In this document: in pieces, positions 23,031-31,915 of the stretch | Numbering within the stretch: position 1 is the first letter of the stretch | Layout of the letters: each line of letters starts with the position of its first letter | NCBI RefSeq assembly: GCF_000802225.1 | Contig: NZ_JTDI01000003.1 | Location: 124,001 to 188,000 of the forward strand | DNA length: 64,000 nt | Source: Novosphingobium malaysiense | Lineage (GTDB): Bacteria; Pseudomonadota; Alphaproteobacteria; Sphingomonadales; Sphingomonadaceae | Direction of reading: 5' to 3' | Translations under genes and position numbers: made by a program | The notes under the pieces: model-generated | Told to the model about the DNA's origin: nothing | Database searches by the model: none | What the model saw: only the letters and a program-made list of their open reading frames with translations

Positions 23031-23216
23031 CATTCTTCGTCATTCCCGCGCAGGCGGGAATCCAGAGACCCCAATGGTCCAATCAAAAGCAGACGGGTGC
23101 TTTAATTCTGTCGCGATAGCGCGCTGGCGCGAGAACAAAACGTCGCCTGCAGGTGCATGCACACGCCACGTGGCGAGACTGCGACTGGATTCCCGCCTGC
23201 GCGGGAATGACGAATG
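23031..23216. repeat. MITE-like element with 30-base terminal inverted repeats
   Basis: The left end (23036-23065) is TTCGTCATTCCCGCGCAGGC followed by GGGAATCCAG; the right end (23185-23214) is its reverse complement, starting CTGGATTCCCGCCTGCGCGG. About 120 bases lie between, with no ORF. Each terminus is itself a hairpin (CCCGC/GCGGG). This is the familiar GATTCCCGCCTGCGCGGGAA type of small non-coding repeat found in many proteobacteria. Outer flanks CATTC and GAATG extend the symmetry imperfectly. The rest of the gene-free stretch 22916-23244 shows nothing else. Confidence 0.8.
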
Positions 23217-23244
23217 TTGGCGGGTGTTGTAGCCCGCCGCCCCG

Positions 23245-23727
23245 TCAGATCAGTTCGCGAAACTCTTCCAGCACCGTGCGGTAGACCCGCTTCTTGAAGG
23301 GTACGATCAGATCCGGCAGCAGTTCGGCCTCGACCCATTTCCACTCGCAGAATTCCGGCGGGTTGTGCGCCTTCAGGTTGATGTCGGCATCGCTGCCGTC
23401 GAAGCGGCCGAGGAACCAGTGCTGGCGCTGGCCGCGGTATTTCCCGCCCCACAACTTGCCCATCAGTTCCTCGGGCAGGTCGTAGAGCAGTTCCTCGCGC
23501 GTGCGGGACAGAAACGTGACGTGCTTTTCCGTCACGCCGGTCTCTTCCCACAGTTCGCGATGCGCCGCTTCCTGGATATCCTCGCCTTCGTCCACGCCGC
23601 CCTGCGGCATCTGCCACCAGTCACCTTCGCGGTTGTCGATTCGCTTGCCTACGAAAACCTTTCCATGCGGATTTACGAGCATGACGCCCACGCAGGGGCG
23701 ATAAGGCAGGGATTTGACGTCTTTCAT
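23245..23727 (-). CDS. rppH: RNA pyrophosphohydrolase RppH (Nudix)
   Basis: A 160-residue Nudix hydrolase that removes pyrophosphate from 5'-triphosphorylated mRNAs and so starts their decay. The Nudix box is complete: GGVDEGEDIQEAAHRELWEE followed by TGV. The N-terminus (LPYRPCVGVMLVNPHGKVFVG) and WWQMPQGG are typical of RppH and less so of other Nudix enzymes. Divergent from korA across 243 bases. Confidence 0.93.
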   Translation of the reverse strand: MKDVKSLPYRPCVGVMLVNPHGKVFVGKRIDNREGDWWQMPQGGVDEGEDIQEAAHRELWEETGVTEKHVTFLSRTREELLYDLPEELMGKLWGGKYRGQRQHWFLGRFDGSDADINLKAHNPPEFCEWKWVEAELLPDLIVPFKKRVYRTVLEEFRELI

Positions 23728-23970
23728 CTGAAGGCACGATTCCTAAATGTATTGGGATGGCGCAAGGCGAAAATCGGCGTTGAACAAACCGGTGAGCGGC
23801 GCATGGTGCCGAGAATGGCCCAACGCTGTGCTCTTGACTAGCTTGTTTTATGGTTCTCAAGGCGGAATGTCAGGATTGTTCCCCTGAGAGATTTTCTAAG
23901 TTGCGTTGGGGAGCCCGGGCCCGCAGGGGGATAAGACAGCAATATCGGCACTTTGCCGAAGAGGATTATG

Positions 23971-25917
23971 ATGGCGACAATCACAGCCGAGCACGAAACC
24001 GAGGCTTCCGTTCAGGACACCGCGCCGGAAGCGGTCGTCGTGCGCTTCGCGGGCGATTCCGGTGACGGCATGCAGCTTACCGGCGGCCAGTTCACCCTGT
24101 CGACCGCGCTCGCAGGCAACGACCTGGCGACCTTCCCGGACTTCCCCGCCGAAATCCGCGCGCCGCAGGGCACGCTTTTCGGCGTCTCCGCGTTCCAGAT
24201 CAATTTCGGCTCGCAGGAAATCACCACGGCCGGCGACGCGCCGGACGTGCTGGTGGCGATGAACCCCGCCGCGCTGAAGGTGAACGTGCAGGCGCTCAAG
24301 CCCGGCGGTCTGGTGATTGCCGACACCGGTGAGTTCTCGAAGCGCAATCTGGACAAGGCGAAGTACGAGACCAACCCGCTCGAGGACGACAGCCTTGCCA
24401 AGTGGGACGTGCTGGCCTTCGACATTTCCGCGCTGACGCTCGAGGCGGTGAAGCCCTTCGGACTCGGCAACAAGGAAGCGCTGCGCTGCAAGAACATGTG
24501 GACGCTGGGTCTTGCGCTGTGGATGTTCGACCGCGACCGCCAGCCGCTGGTCGACTGGCTGAAGAACAAGTTCGCCAAGAACCCGGTTCTGGCCGATGCC
24601 AACATTGCCGCGCTCAATGCCGGCCATGCCTATGGCGAGACCGCCGAACTGGCCGGGCCGCTCAAGAAGCTGCACGTCGATCCGGTTCCGTCCGAACCCG
24701 GCCTCTACCGCACGATCACCGGCGCCGAAGCCGTGTCGCTCGGCCTTGTCGCCGGTGCACAGCTTGCCGATCTGCCGATGTTCTTCGGCGGCTATCCGAT
24801 CACGCCGGCCTCGGCGATCCTTCACAACCTCGTGAAGATGAAGGAATTCGGCGTCACCACTTTCCAGGCGGAAGACGAGATCGCGGCGATCTGCGCTGCC
24901 ATCGGTGCGTCCTATGCCGGTCAGCTGGGCGTTACCTCGTCCTCGGGACCGGGTATCGCGCTCAAGGGTGAGGCCATGGGCCTTGCCGTGATGACCGAGC
25001 TGCCGCTCGTCATCGTCAATTCGCAGCGCGGCGGCCCGTCCACCGGCCTGCCGACCAAGACCGAGCAGTCCGACCTCTATCAGGCGGTCTATGGCCGCAA
25101 CGGCGATGCCTCGCTGCCGGTAGTGGCCGCCCGTTCGCCTGCCGATGCGTTCGAGTGCGCCATCGAGGCGTGCCGCATCGCGGTGCAGTTCATGACCCCG
25201 GTCATGCTGCTGACCGACGGTTATATCGGTAATGCCTCCGAACCGTGGAAGGTGCCCGATCCGGCCTCGTTCGAGCCGTTCCCGGTCTCGTTCCTCGAAA
25301 AGAACAACAACCCCGATGGCAACGTGCTGCCCTTCAAGCGCGATGCCCGCGGTGTGCGTCCGTGGATCAAGCCCGGCACCGAAGGCCTGATGCACCGCAT
25401 CGGTGGCATCGAGAAGGGCATCGATACCGGCAACATCGACTACGCGCCGCAGGTTCACCAGGCCCAGACCGACGCCCGCAAGGCCAAGGTCGATGGCGTT
25501 GCCGCCGCGATCCCGCCGCAGGACGTGTGCCTGGGCGAAGAGAGCGGCAAGCTCGCCGTCGTCGGCTGGGGCTCGACCTTCGGGCCGATCCACCAGGCCG
25601 TGCGCCGCGCCCGCCGCAAGGGCATGGACGTTTCGCACATCCACGTCCGCCACGTCTGGCCGCTGCCCGGCAATCTGGGCGATCTGCTCAAGGGTTTCGA
25701 CAAGGTGCTCGTGCCCGAGATGAACACCGGCCAGTTCAAGACGGTGCTGCGCGACCAGTTCCTCGTGGATGCCACGCCGCTCAGCAAGACCAGCGGCCAG
25801 CCCTTCGCGATCGCCGAGATCGAGGAGGCCATCGCCAGCTATTTCGACGGCGTGCCCGGCCATGCCGAGGGCGAAGTGCCCGTCAACGAAACCCAGCTCC
25901 CGAACCCGGAGGCTTGA
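23971..25917 (+). CDS. korA: 2-oxoacid:ferredoxin oxidoreductase, alpha (gamma-alpha fusion) subunit
   Basis: About 648 residues. With KorB it oxidatively decarboxylates a 2-oxoacid, probably 2-oxoglutarate, to the acyl-CoA and passes electrons to ferredoxin. The N-terminal gamma domain begins VVVRFAGDSGDGMQLTGGQF; the alpha domain has FFGGYPITPASAILHNL and the family stretch NSQRGGPSTGLPTKTEQSDL. ATG codons at 23968 and 23971 are alternatives; the second is spaced better from AGAGGA. korB starts four bases after the stop. No ferredoxin gene is nearby. Confidence 0.92.
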   Translation: MATITAEHETEASVQDTAPEAVVVRFAGDSGDGMQLTGGQFTLSTALAGNDLATFPDFPAEIRAPQGTLFGVSAFQINFGSQEITTAGDAPDVLVAMNPAALKVNVQALKPGGLVIADTGEFSKRNLDKAKYETNPLEDDSLAKWDVLAFDISALTLEAVKPFGLGNKEALRCKNMWTLGLALWMFDRDRQPLVDWLKNKFAKNPVLADANIAALNAGHAYGETAELAGPLKKLHVDPVPSEPGLYRTITGAEAVSLGLVAGAQLADLPMFFGGYPITPASAILHNLVKMKEFGVTTFQAEDEIAAICAAIGASYAGQLGVTSSSGPGIALKGEAMGLAVMTELPLVIVNSQRGGPSTGLPTKTEQSDLYQAVYGRNGDASLPVVAARSPADAFECAIEACRIAVQFMTPVMLLTDGYIGNASEPWKVPDPASFEPFPVSFLEKNNNPDGNVLPFKRDARGVRPWIKPGTEGLMHRIGGIEKGIDTGNIDYAPQVHQAQTDARKAKVDGVAAAIPPQDVCLGEESGKLAVVGWGSTFGPIHQAVRRARRKGMDVSHIHVRHVWPLPGNLGDLLKGFDKVLVPEMNTGQFKTVLRDQFLVDATPLSKTSGQPFAIAEIEEAIASYFDGVPGHAEGEVPVNETQLPNPEA

Positions 25918-25920
25918 GCC

Positions 25921-26964
25921 ATGAACGACATGACCCCCATCGAAACCACGCTCAAGGACTGGGAATCGGACCAGGAAGTCCGCTGGTGCCCGGGTTGCGG
26001 GGACTACGCGATCCTCAAGGCCGTGCAGCGCACGCTGCCGATGATCGGCGCCGACCCCAAGAACACCGTGTTCGTTTCGGGCATCGGCTGCTCCAGCCGC
26101 TTCCCGTACTACGTCGAGAGCTACGGCTTCCACACGATCCACGGCCGCGCCCCGGCCTTCGCGACCGGCATCAAGCTCGCCAATCCGGATCTCGACGTCT
26201 GGCTGGTGACGGGTGACGGCGACGGCATGTCGATCGGCGGCAACCACACGATGCACGTCCTGCGCCGCAACGTGAATTGCCAGATCATGCTGTTCAACAA
26301 CGAGATCTACGGCCTCACCAAGGGCCAGTACTCGCCGACCAGCCGCACCGGCACTAATTCGCCTACCAGCCCGGTGGGCTCGGTCGACCGTCCCGCGCTG
26401 CCCTGCGCCTTCGCGCTTGGCTCGGGCGCGCGCTTCATTGCTCGCGGCTACGACGTGTCCAAGGATCTTCCCGAGGTTCTCAAGGCGGCCCATGCCCACC
26501 AGGGCGCGGCCTTCATCGAGATCTTCCAGAACTGCATCGTCTACAACAAGGACCGCTTCGACGACTTCACCCAGAAGAAGGTCGCCGACGAGACGCAGGT
26601 GTGGTGCAACGACGGGGAGCCGCTGCTCTTCGCCAAGGGCACCAAGGGCCTCGCGCTCGACTGCGACACGCTTTCGCTCAAGGTGGTCGATGTCGTCGAT
26701 GGCGACTGGAAGGCGGCGGGCGTGGCGGTTCACAACGTCAAGAACCGCGGTCTGGCGCACATGCTGGTGGAAATGCCTTTCGGCCCGTTCCCGATGGCGC
26801 TGGGCGTGATCTACGACGATCCGCGTCCCACCTTCGAGGGCGCCGTCGTGGCCGAACGGGCCAAGCTGATCGAAGGCAAGACCGCCGATCTCGGCAAGCT
26901 GCTCGCCAAGGGCCAGACCTGGACGGTGGAAGAAAAGGATGCGGCCCACGGGCTGATGGACTGA
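25921..26964 (+). CDS. korB: 2-oxoacid:ferredoxin oxidoreductase, beta subunit
   Basis: The 347-residue thiamine-diphosphate subunit. The four cysteines expected for a 4Fe-4S cluster are all visible: two in WCPGCGDY (C23, C26), one in GIGCSSRFPYY and one in EIFQNCIVYN. The TPP motif is GDGDGMSIGGNHTMHV, ending in the NNEIYGLTKGQYSPTS loop typical of 2-oxoglutarate or pyruvate enzymes of the two-subunit type. Operon with korA. The exact 2-oxoacid is inferred. Confidence 0.93.
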   Translation: MNDMTPIETTLKDWESDQEVRWCPGCGDYAILKAVQRTLPMIGADPKNTVFVSGIGCSSRFPYYVESYGFHTIHGRAPAFATGIKLANPDLDVWLVTGDGDGMSIGGNHTMHVLRRNVNCQIMLFNNEIYGLTKGQYSPTSRTGTNSPTSPVGSVDRPALPCAFALGSGARFIARGYDVSKDLPEVLKAAHAHQGAAFIEIFQNCIVYNKDRFDDFTQKKVADETQVWCNDGEPLLFAKGTKGLALDCDTLSLKVVDVVDGDWKAAGVAVHNVKNRGLAHMLVEMPFGPFPMALGVIYDDPRPTFEGAVVAERAKLIEGKTADLGKLLAKGQTWTVEEKDAAHGLMD

Positions 26965-26988
26965 CCAAGACCCGGGTGAGCTGCATCC

Positions 26989-27966
26989 TTGGATAACCTC
27001 ACCCACAGTCTTGTCGGCTGGGCGCTCGCCGAAACGGGGTTGAAGCGCCGTACCCGCAAGGGGCTGGCCGCGTGCGTCCTCGCGGCCAACATGCCCGACA
27101 TTGATGTGTTCTTCGGCTGGGCCCCCTGGGCGCCGCTGGCGATGCATCGCGGTTTCACCCATGGACTGGTGGGCGGTGTGCTGGTCATGCCGCCGCTGCT
27201 CGCCGCCTTGTTCTGGCTGCTCGACCGCTGGCAGGTCCGGCGCGGGGCGGTGTTCAAGAGCGGTCTGTCGATGCACTTCGGCTGGCTGCTGGGTCTCTGC
27301 TATCTGGGGGCGCTGACCCATCCGCTCCTCGATCTGCAGAACATCTACGCGATCCAGCTTTTCTCCCCGATGACTGAGCGCTGGTTCCACACTGACGGCC
27401 TGTTCATTGTCTCGCCCTGGTTGCTGGTCGCGCTGGCGGCCGGCATTGGCTTTTCCCGCGCCCGGGAGAAGAAGGGCGGGGCAGGTTCCGGAATCCCTGC
27501 CCTCGCGGCTCTGGCCGGTGTCGTGGGCTTCATAGCGCTCAATATCGGCATCTCCGCCTTTGCCTGGAACGCGCCGATGCGCGGAGCGCCTCACGCGAGA
27601 CCGGACCGCGTGTTCGCCGGGCCCCAGCCGCTGTTCTTCTGGGAGCGCGACATGGTCTGGCGTGAGGATGGCATGGTCGTCCACGGTCGCTATGATCCGC
27701 TCTACAGTCTCTACACGCTGCTCGATTACGGGCCGGCGCAGCCCGACAACATGGCCGATCCGCTGGTACGCCGCGCGGCCCGGGCCCGCCCCGATATCGA
27801 GAAGTTCCTGTCGTGGTCGCAAATGCCCATGGCGCAAGTGGAGCGCGGGCGCTGCACGGCGAAGGTTGTGTTCAGCGATGCCCGCTTTTCGGGCCCGGCC
27901 ATGCGCAACGGCTTTACCCGCTCGGTGGTCCTGCCTGTTTCCGGGCCGGGCTGTCCGGCTCGCTGA
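26989..27966 (+). CDS. DUF457/YdjM-type membrane-bound metal-dependent hydrolase
   Basis: A 325-residue membrane protein beginning at a TTG codon (26989), chosen because it gives the family N-terminus MDNLTHSLVGWALAE; there is no closer ATG. The conserved metal-type motifs of DUF457 are present: ANMPDIDVFF, MHRGFTHGLVG and GALTHPLLDLQN. Four to five membrane helices cover about 60-180, and a soluble C-terminal part follows. Enzymatic activity is annotated by family only. The 3' end overlaps the convergent PAP2 gene by 53 bases. Confidence 0.85.
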   Translation: MDNLTHSLVGWALAETGLKRRTRKGLAACVLAANMPDIDVFFGWAPWAPLAMHRGFTHGLVGGVLVMPPLLAALFWLLDRWQVRRGAVFKSGLSMHFGWLLGLCYLGALTHPLLDLQNIYAIQLFSPMTERWFHTDGLFIVSPWLLVALAAGIGFSRAREKKGGAGSGIPALAALAGVVGFIALNIGISAFAWNAPMRGAPHARPDRVFAGPQPLFFWERDMVWREDGMVVHGRYDPLYSLYTLLDYGPAQPDNMADPLVRRAARARPDIEKFLSWSQMPMAQVERGRCTAKVVFSDARFSGPAMRNGFTRSVVLPVSGPGCPAR

Positions 27967-28669
27967 TCCGCTCGGCCTGGTCGACCGCGGCGCGGGCAGG
28001 GCGATAGAGCAGGGCGCTGGCCAGGAAGGCCCATCCGGCACCGCCGAACCAGCCGGCTATCACGTCGCTCGGCCAGTGCACGCCGAGCCACACGCGACTC
28101 CACGCGATGGCCATGCTCGCCACGACGGCCGTGCCGATGATCGTGAAGCGCACCGACTGGCGGCGGCTGAAAGCGGCGAAGGCCAGCGCCATCGCGATGT
28201 AGACCACGGCGGAATTGAAGCTGTGGCCGCTGGGAAAACTGTTGCCGCCGGCGATCGCCAGGTGCGGCACGATTTCCGGCCGGGCGCGGCCGACAAGCGC
28301 CTTGATCGCGCTGTTGACGATCCAGCCGCCGACCACGGTGAGCGCAAACAGCGCGGCCTCGCGCCTGAGCTTCAGGAACAGCAGCGCCACCGCGGCCCCG
28401 AGGGCGAAAAGGTTTCGCAGCAGGACACCGCCTAGCGCGGTAACGTCGCGCACCATTTCCAGCACCCGCTTGGAACCGGAGGGGCGCAAGTCGCTGTCGC
28501 GCCAGAAAAGCAGACCGGTCTTGTCCACCGTCGTGGTGTGCCCGGTGGTGACGGCCCAGACGACCACGGCGAATACGACCCAGCACAGCGCGGCGACCGC
28601 CAGAGCCTTGGTCGGGTCGATGCGAAAGCCGCGGGGAGGGAGCTGGACTGTTTCTGCGTTGAGCACCAT
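27914..28669 (-). CDS. PAP2-family membrane phosphatase
   Basis: A 251-residue lipid-phosphate phosphatase-like protein with about six helices. The three catalytic motifs are complete: KALVGRARP, FPSGHS and SRVWLGVHWPSDV. Likely substrates are undecaprenyl pyrophosphate, phosphatidic acid or similar at the periplasmic face. ATG at 28669 has no Shine-Dalgarno sequence and sits 7-10 bases after the minus-strand EcfG-like -10 element, so translation may start on a nearly leaderless mRNA. Divergent from the photolyase gene with only 40 bases between start codons. Confidence 0.88.
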   Translation of the reverse strand: MVLNAETVQLPPRGFRIDPTKALAVAALCWVVFAVVVWAVTTGHTTTVDKTGLLFWRDSDLRPSGSKRVLEMVRDVTALGGVLLRNLFALGAAVALLFLKLRREAALFALTVVGGWIVNSAIKALVGRARPEIVPHLAIAGGNSFPSGHSFNSAVVYIAMALAFAAFSRRQSVRFTIIGTAVVASMAIAWSRVWLGVHWPSDVIAGWFGGAGWAFLASALLYRPARAAVDQAERISEPDSPARKQAGPPSG

Positions 28670-28676
28670 CGGTTAG

Positions 28677-28703
28677 GGAACGCGGTGTCGAAGGAGGTGT
28701 TCC
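28677..28703. promoter_or_regulatory. Symmetrical EcfG-like promoter between PAP2 and photolyase
   Basis: GGAAC (28677-28681), 17 bases, GTTCC (28699-28703). On the minus strand this reads GGAAC-N16-CGTT, the exact consensus of the EcfG general stress sigma factor, facing the PAP2 gene. On the plus strand it reads GGAAC-N17-GTT facing the photolyase gene, with T instead of C before GTT. On the plus side the AGGAGG of the photolyase (28692-28697) falls inside the promoter, which argues for another promoter or a leaderless mRNA there. Confidence 0.5.
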
Positions 28704-28709
28704 GAAGTC

Positions 28710-30083
28710 ATGAGTTCTCCCGTCATCGTCTGGTTGCGGCGCGACCTGCGCTTGTCTGACCAGCCTGCCATTGCCGAAGCCGCCAGCAAAGGCCCGATAA
28801 TCCCCGTCTACGTTTTGGACGACGAGACGCCGCGCCACCGGGTCATGGGCGGTGCCTCGCGCTGGTGGCTGCATCATTCGCTGGCCAGCCTCGATGCGAC
28901 GTTGCGGGAGAAGGGGTCCCGCCTGATCCTGCGGCGCGGCAAGTGCGAGGATGTCCTGCCCCGGCTCATGGAGGAAACCGGCGCGTGCGAGGTCCATGCA
29001 TTGCGCCATTACGAACCGTGGTGGCGCAACGCAGAGAAGGCGGTCGCGAAGAAGCTGACGCTGTGTCTGCATCACGGCAACTACCTTGCCCCGCCGGGAT
29101 CGGTGACAACCGGCTCGGGCTCGCCCTACAAGATCTTCACGCCGTTCTGGCGGGCGCTCAACGAAAGGATGCCCCCGCCCGAGCCACAGCGCCGCCCGCA
29201 GGCAATCGCGGCGCCCGATCGCTGGCCGAAGTCGGACGATCTCGACGACTGGAACCTTCTTCCGACCAGGCCCGACTGGACCGGCGGTCTGCGCGACACG
29301 TGGGAGCCGGGCGAGGAGGGCGCCAAGAAACGCCTGCGCGCCTTCAAGGACGAGGCTGCGCGGTACGAGGGGCAGCGCAATCTTCCGGCGGTCGAGGGCA
29401 CGTCCATGCTCTCGCCGCACTTGCATTTCGGCGAAGTTTCGCCCGCGCAGGTCTGGCATGCGGTCAGCAGCGAGGGGGGCACGGTGTCGACGTTCCTCGG
29501 CGAATTGGGCTGGCGCGACTATGCGCAGAATGTGATCCTGCAGTTCCCGGACTACGGCACCAAGTCGCCGCGCGACAATTTCGATTCGTTCCCCTGGCGC
29601 TCGGGCAAGGCCGCGCAGCAGGATCTGCGGGCGTGGCAGCAGGGGCGCACCGGCTATCCCATCGTCGATGCCGGCATGCGCCAGCTCTGGCACACCGGCT
29701 GGATGCACAACCGTGTGCGCATGATCGCGGCGAGCTTTATGATCAAGCACCTCCTGATCGACTGGCGCGAGGGAGAACAGTGGTTCTGGGATACGCTGGT
29801 CGATGCCGATTATGCTTCGAATGCCGTGAACTGGCAGTGGACCGCCGGATCGGGAGTCGATTCCAACATGTTCGTACGGATCATGGCGCCGCTTTCGCAG
29901 TCGGAGAAGTTCGACGCTGCCGCCTACATCCGCGAATGGGTGCCGGAACTGGCGGATTTGCCCGACGGCGAGATTCATGATCCCAGCCCCGTCTGCCGGC
30001 CGGACGCCTATCCCGATCGGCTGATAGAACACCGGGCGGCCCGCGAGCGGGCCCTCGCGGCCTGGGACAAGGCCAAGGGTTAG
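28710..30083 (+). CDS. phrB: Deoxyribodipyrimidine photolyase
   Basis: A 457-residue FAD enzyme that uses blue light to split cyclobutane pyrimidine dimers. N-terminal antenna domain opens VIVWLRRDLRLSDQPA; the C-terminal FAD domain has TFLGELGWRDYAQNV, GKAAQQDLRAWQQGRTGYPI, MRQLWHTGWMHNRVRMI and WQWTAGSGVDSN. These class I motifs are complete, so repair activity is likely. The ATG at 28710 is fixed by the conserved N-terminus. The cyclopropane synthase gene follows 101 bases downstream. Confidence 0.93.
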   Translation: MSSPVIVWLRRDLRLSDQPAIAEAASKGPIIPVYVLDDETPRHRVMGGASRWWLHHSLASLDATLREKGSRLILRRGKCEDVLPRLMEETGACEVHALRHYEPWWRNAEKAVAKKLTLCLHHGNYLAPPGSVTTGSGSPYKIFTPFWRALNERMPPPEPQRRPQAIAAPDRWPKSDDLDDWNLLPTRPDWTGGLRDTWEPGEEGAKKRLRAFKDEAARYEGQRNLPAVEGTSMLSPHLHFGEVSPAQVWHAVSSEGGTVSTFLGELGWRDYAQNVILQFPDYGTKSPRDNFDSFPWRSGKAAQQDLRAWQQGRTGYPIVDAGMRQLWHTGWMHNRVRMIAASFMIKHLLIDWREGEQWFWDTLVDADYASNAVNWQWTAGSGVDSNMFVRIMAPLSQSEKFDAAAYIREWVPELADLPDGEIHDPSPVCRPDAYPDRLIEHRAARERALAAWDKAKG

Positions 30084-30184
30084 CAGGCGCGGCGTCAGCA
30101 GACCGTTGTGCGTACGCGTTTCGCCTCGAGACAAACTCCGGTGATACCATTGCCCGGAGCGCCGTTCCGGTTAATAAAGCACAC

Positions 30185-31480
30185 ATGAACGCGCATCTGC
30201 CGGGCAGGGGAGAGGAACTCGTAGCCGGTGGCCGGGCCATCGGGGTCGGGCCGCAGTGGCTGGCCCGTCTGTGGGCAGGCGGCGTGGACAGGATTCTCGA
30301 CCGCATCGATGCGGGCCTGGCCCGGGGCTCCATCCAGGCGACACTTCCCGGCGGCATCACCCGCCTTCTCGGGGGCCGGGCTCCGGGGTTTGGGGCTGTC
30401 GTCGAGATCAAGTCCTGGCGCGCATTGCTGAGACTGGCGACGGCCGGATCGGTGGGCTGGTACCAGGCCTGGGAAGCCGGGGAATGGGAAAGCCCGGATC
30501 CGGTTCCGCTCTTCGCGCTATTCATGGAAAATGCCGTCACTCTGGGCGACGTCGGGCGATCGCGCGGCCCCTGGCGGCTTTTCACCGGGTTCCTTCACTG
30601 GCTTCACCGCAACACCCGCTCCGGTTCGCTGCGCAACATCCACGCGCATTACGACCTGGGCAACGACTTCTACGGGGCCTGGCTGGGCGATACGATGATC
30701 TATTCGAGCGCCCTCTATTCCGCCGTCGGCGAGAAGCGTCCCAATGCCATGACGCAGTTCGTGACCGAACTCGACGCGGCCCAGTCGGCAAAGGTCGACG
30801 CGATCGCGGGGCGGCTGGATCTTCATCCCGGAGACGAGGTTCTCGAGATCGGTTGCGGCTGGGGGACGCTGGCTGCCTTTGTGGCGGAAAGCGCCGATGT
30901 CCATGTCGATGCGATCAGCCTGTCCGACGAGCAACTCGCCTTCGCGCGCGATCGCTGGAAAGTGCACGCCGGCAGCGTCGATTTTCGCAAGCAGGATTAC
31001 CGGGATGTCTCGGGCAGCTACGATGCCGTGGTGTCGGTCGAGATGGTCGAGGCGGTCGGGCGCCAGTACTGGCCTGACTTTCTCGATAGTGTTGCCCGCA
31101 ACCTCAAGCCGGGCGGCCGGGCGGCGATCCAGTACATTGCCATGCGTGAAGAGATATTCTCAGGTTACGCGAGAAGCGCCGATTTCATCCAGACCTTCAT
31201 CTTTCCCGGCGGCATGCTCATCCACGAAGGCGAGTTTCGCCGCCTCGTAGAGGAACGCGGTCTCACCTGGGAGGATCGCCATGGTTTCGGTCAGGACTAT
31301 GCGCGAACCTTGCGTCAGTGGCGGGCCAATTTCGACCAGGCCGTGGAGGAAGGCCGCCTCCCGGCGGGCTTCGACGAGCGCTTCGTGCGGCTCTGGCGCT
31401 TCTACCTGATGTATTGCGAGGGCGGCTTCCTGGGCGGCGGCATCGACGTGGCGCAGGTCACCCTGAGGAAGGCCGGCTGA
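30185..31480 (+). CDS. cfa: Cyclopropane-fatty-acyl-phospholipid synthase
   Basis: A 431-residue SAM-dependent enzyme that adds a methylene bridge to unsaturated membrane acyl chains. Seen: HYDLGNDFYGAWLGDTMIYS before the methyltransferase core, SAM loop VLEIGCGWGTLA, SVEMVEAVGRQYWPDF, and the C-terminal YLMYCEGGFLGGGIDVAQV. The N-terminal 150 residues are the lipid-binding part and are less conserved. Downstream of photolyase on the same strand, as in the singlet-oxygen regulon of Rhodobacter. Ends seven bases from the convergent PilZ gene. Confidence 0.92.
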   Translation: MNAHLPGRGEELVAGGRAIGVGPQWLARLWAGGVDRILDRIDAGLARGSIQATLPGGITRLLGGRAPGFGAVVEIKSWRALLRLATAGSVGWYQAWEAGEWESPDPVPLFALFMENAVTLGDVGRSRGPWRLFTGFLHWLHRNTRSGSLRNIHAHYDLGNDFYGAWLGDTMIYSSALYSAVGEKRPNAMTQFVTELDAAQSAKVDAIAGRLDLHPGDEVLEIGCGWGTLAAFVAESADVHVDAISLSDEQLAFARDRWKVHAGSVDFRKQDYRDVSGSYDAVVSVEMVEAVGRQYWPDFLDSVARNLKPGGRAAIQYIAMREEIFSGYARSADFIQTFIFPGGMLIHEGEFRRLVEERGLTWEDRHGFGQDYARTLRQWRANFDQAVEEGRLPAGFDERFVRLWRFYLMYCEGGFLGGGIDVAQVTLRKAG

Positions 31481-31487
31481 CGCTCGG

Positions 31488-31877
31488 TCAGGGATGAAAG
31501 TGGCCGTCTCCGCGCCAGCGCGCCAGGATATTGTCGAGCACGATGGGAGAGAGCAACCTTTCGAAGGCGGCGCCGATGTGCCCGCTTTCCCACCACACGA
31601 CCTTGGCCGGGAGCGATTCCATGCCGGGCAGAGTGAGCCAGCAATAGGTCCCCGGATGGATGCGCGAAATCGCCGTGCACGAAAAGCCGGATAGCGACAG
31701 ATCGCGCACCACGGTCTGGAAGCCTTTCGCCCCGGACGCGCGCATCGTGGCAGGTATCGAGATCTTTACGCGCGGCGCACTACGGTCTTCCTGCGCGGCC
31801 GCTGCGTATTTTTCCTCTTGGCTGTGGACCATCATGACTGAGTCCCGTCCATCTGCAGCATCGTCCCATGATGCCAA
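31488..31877 (-). CDS. PilZ-domain protein
   Basis: A 129-residue protein with a single PilZ domain from about residue 30 to 120. Both c-di-GMP-binding motifs are visible: RSAPR (the RxxxR element) and VVRDLSLSGFSC (D-x-S-x-x-G). The ATG at 31877 gives an acidic leader; an internal ATG pair around 31835 (MMVHSQEEK) would give a more usual N-terminus. The output partner is unknown. Confidence 0.82.
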   Translation of the reverse strand: MASWDDAADGRDSVMMVHSQEEKYAAAAQEDRSAPRVKISIPATMRASGAKGFQTVVRDLSLSGFSCTAISRIHPGTYCWLTLPGMESLPAKVVWWESGHIGAAFERLLSPIVLDNILARWRGDGHFHP

Positions 31878-31915
31878 ATTCGGTAAAAAGATCGCAGCCA
31901 GCGGTTACTGTCGGC

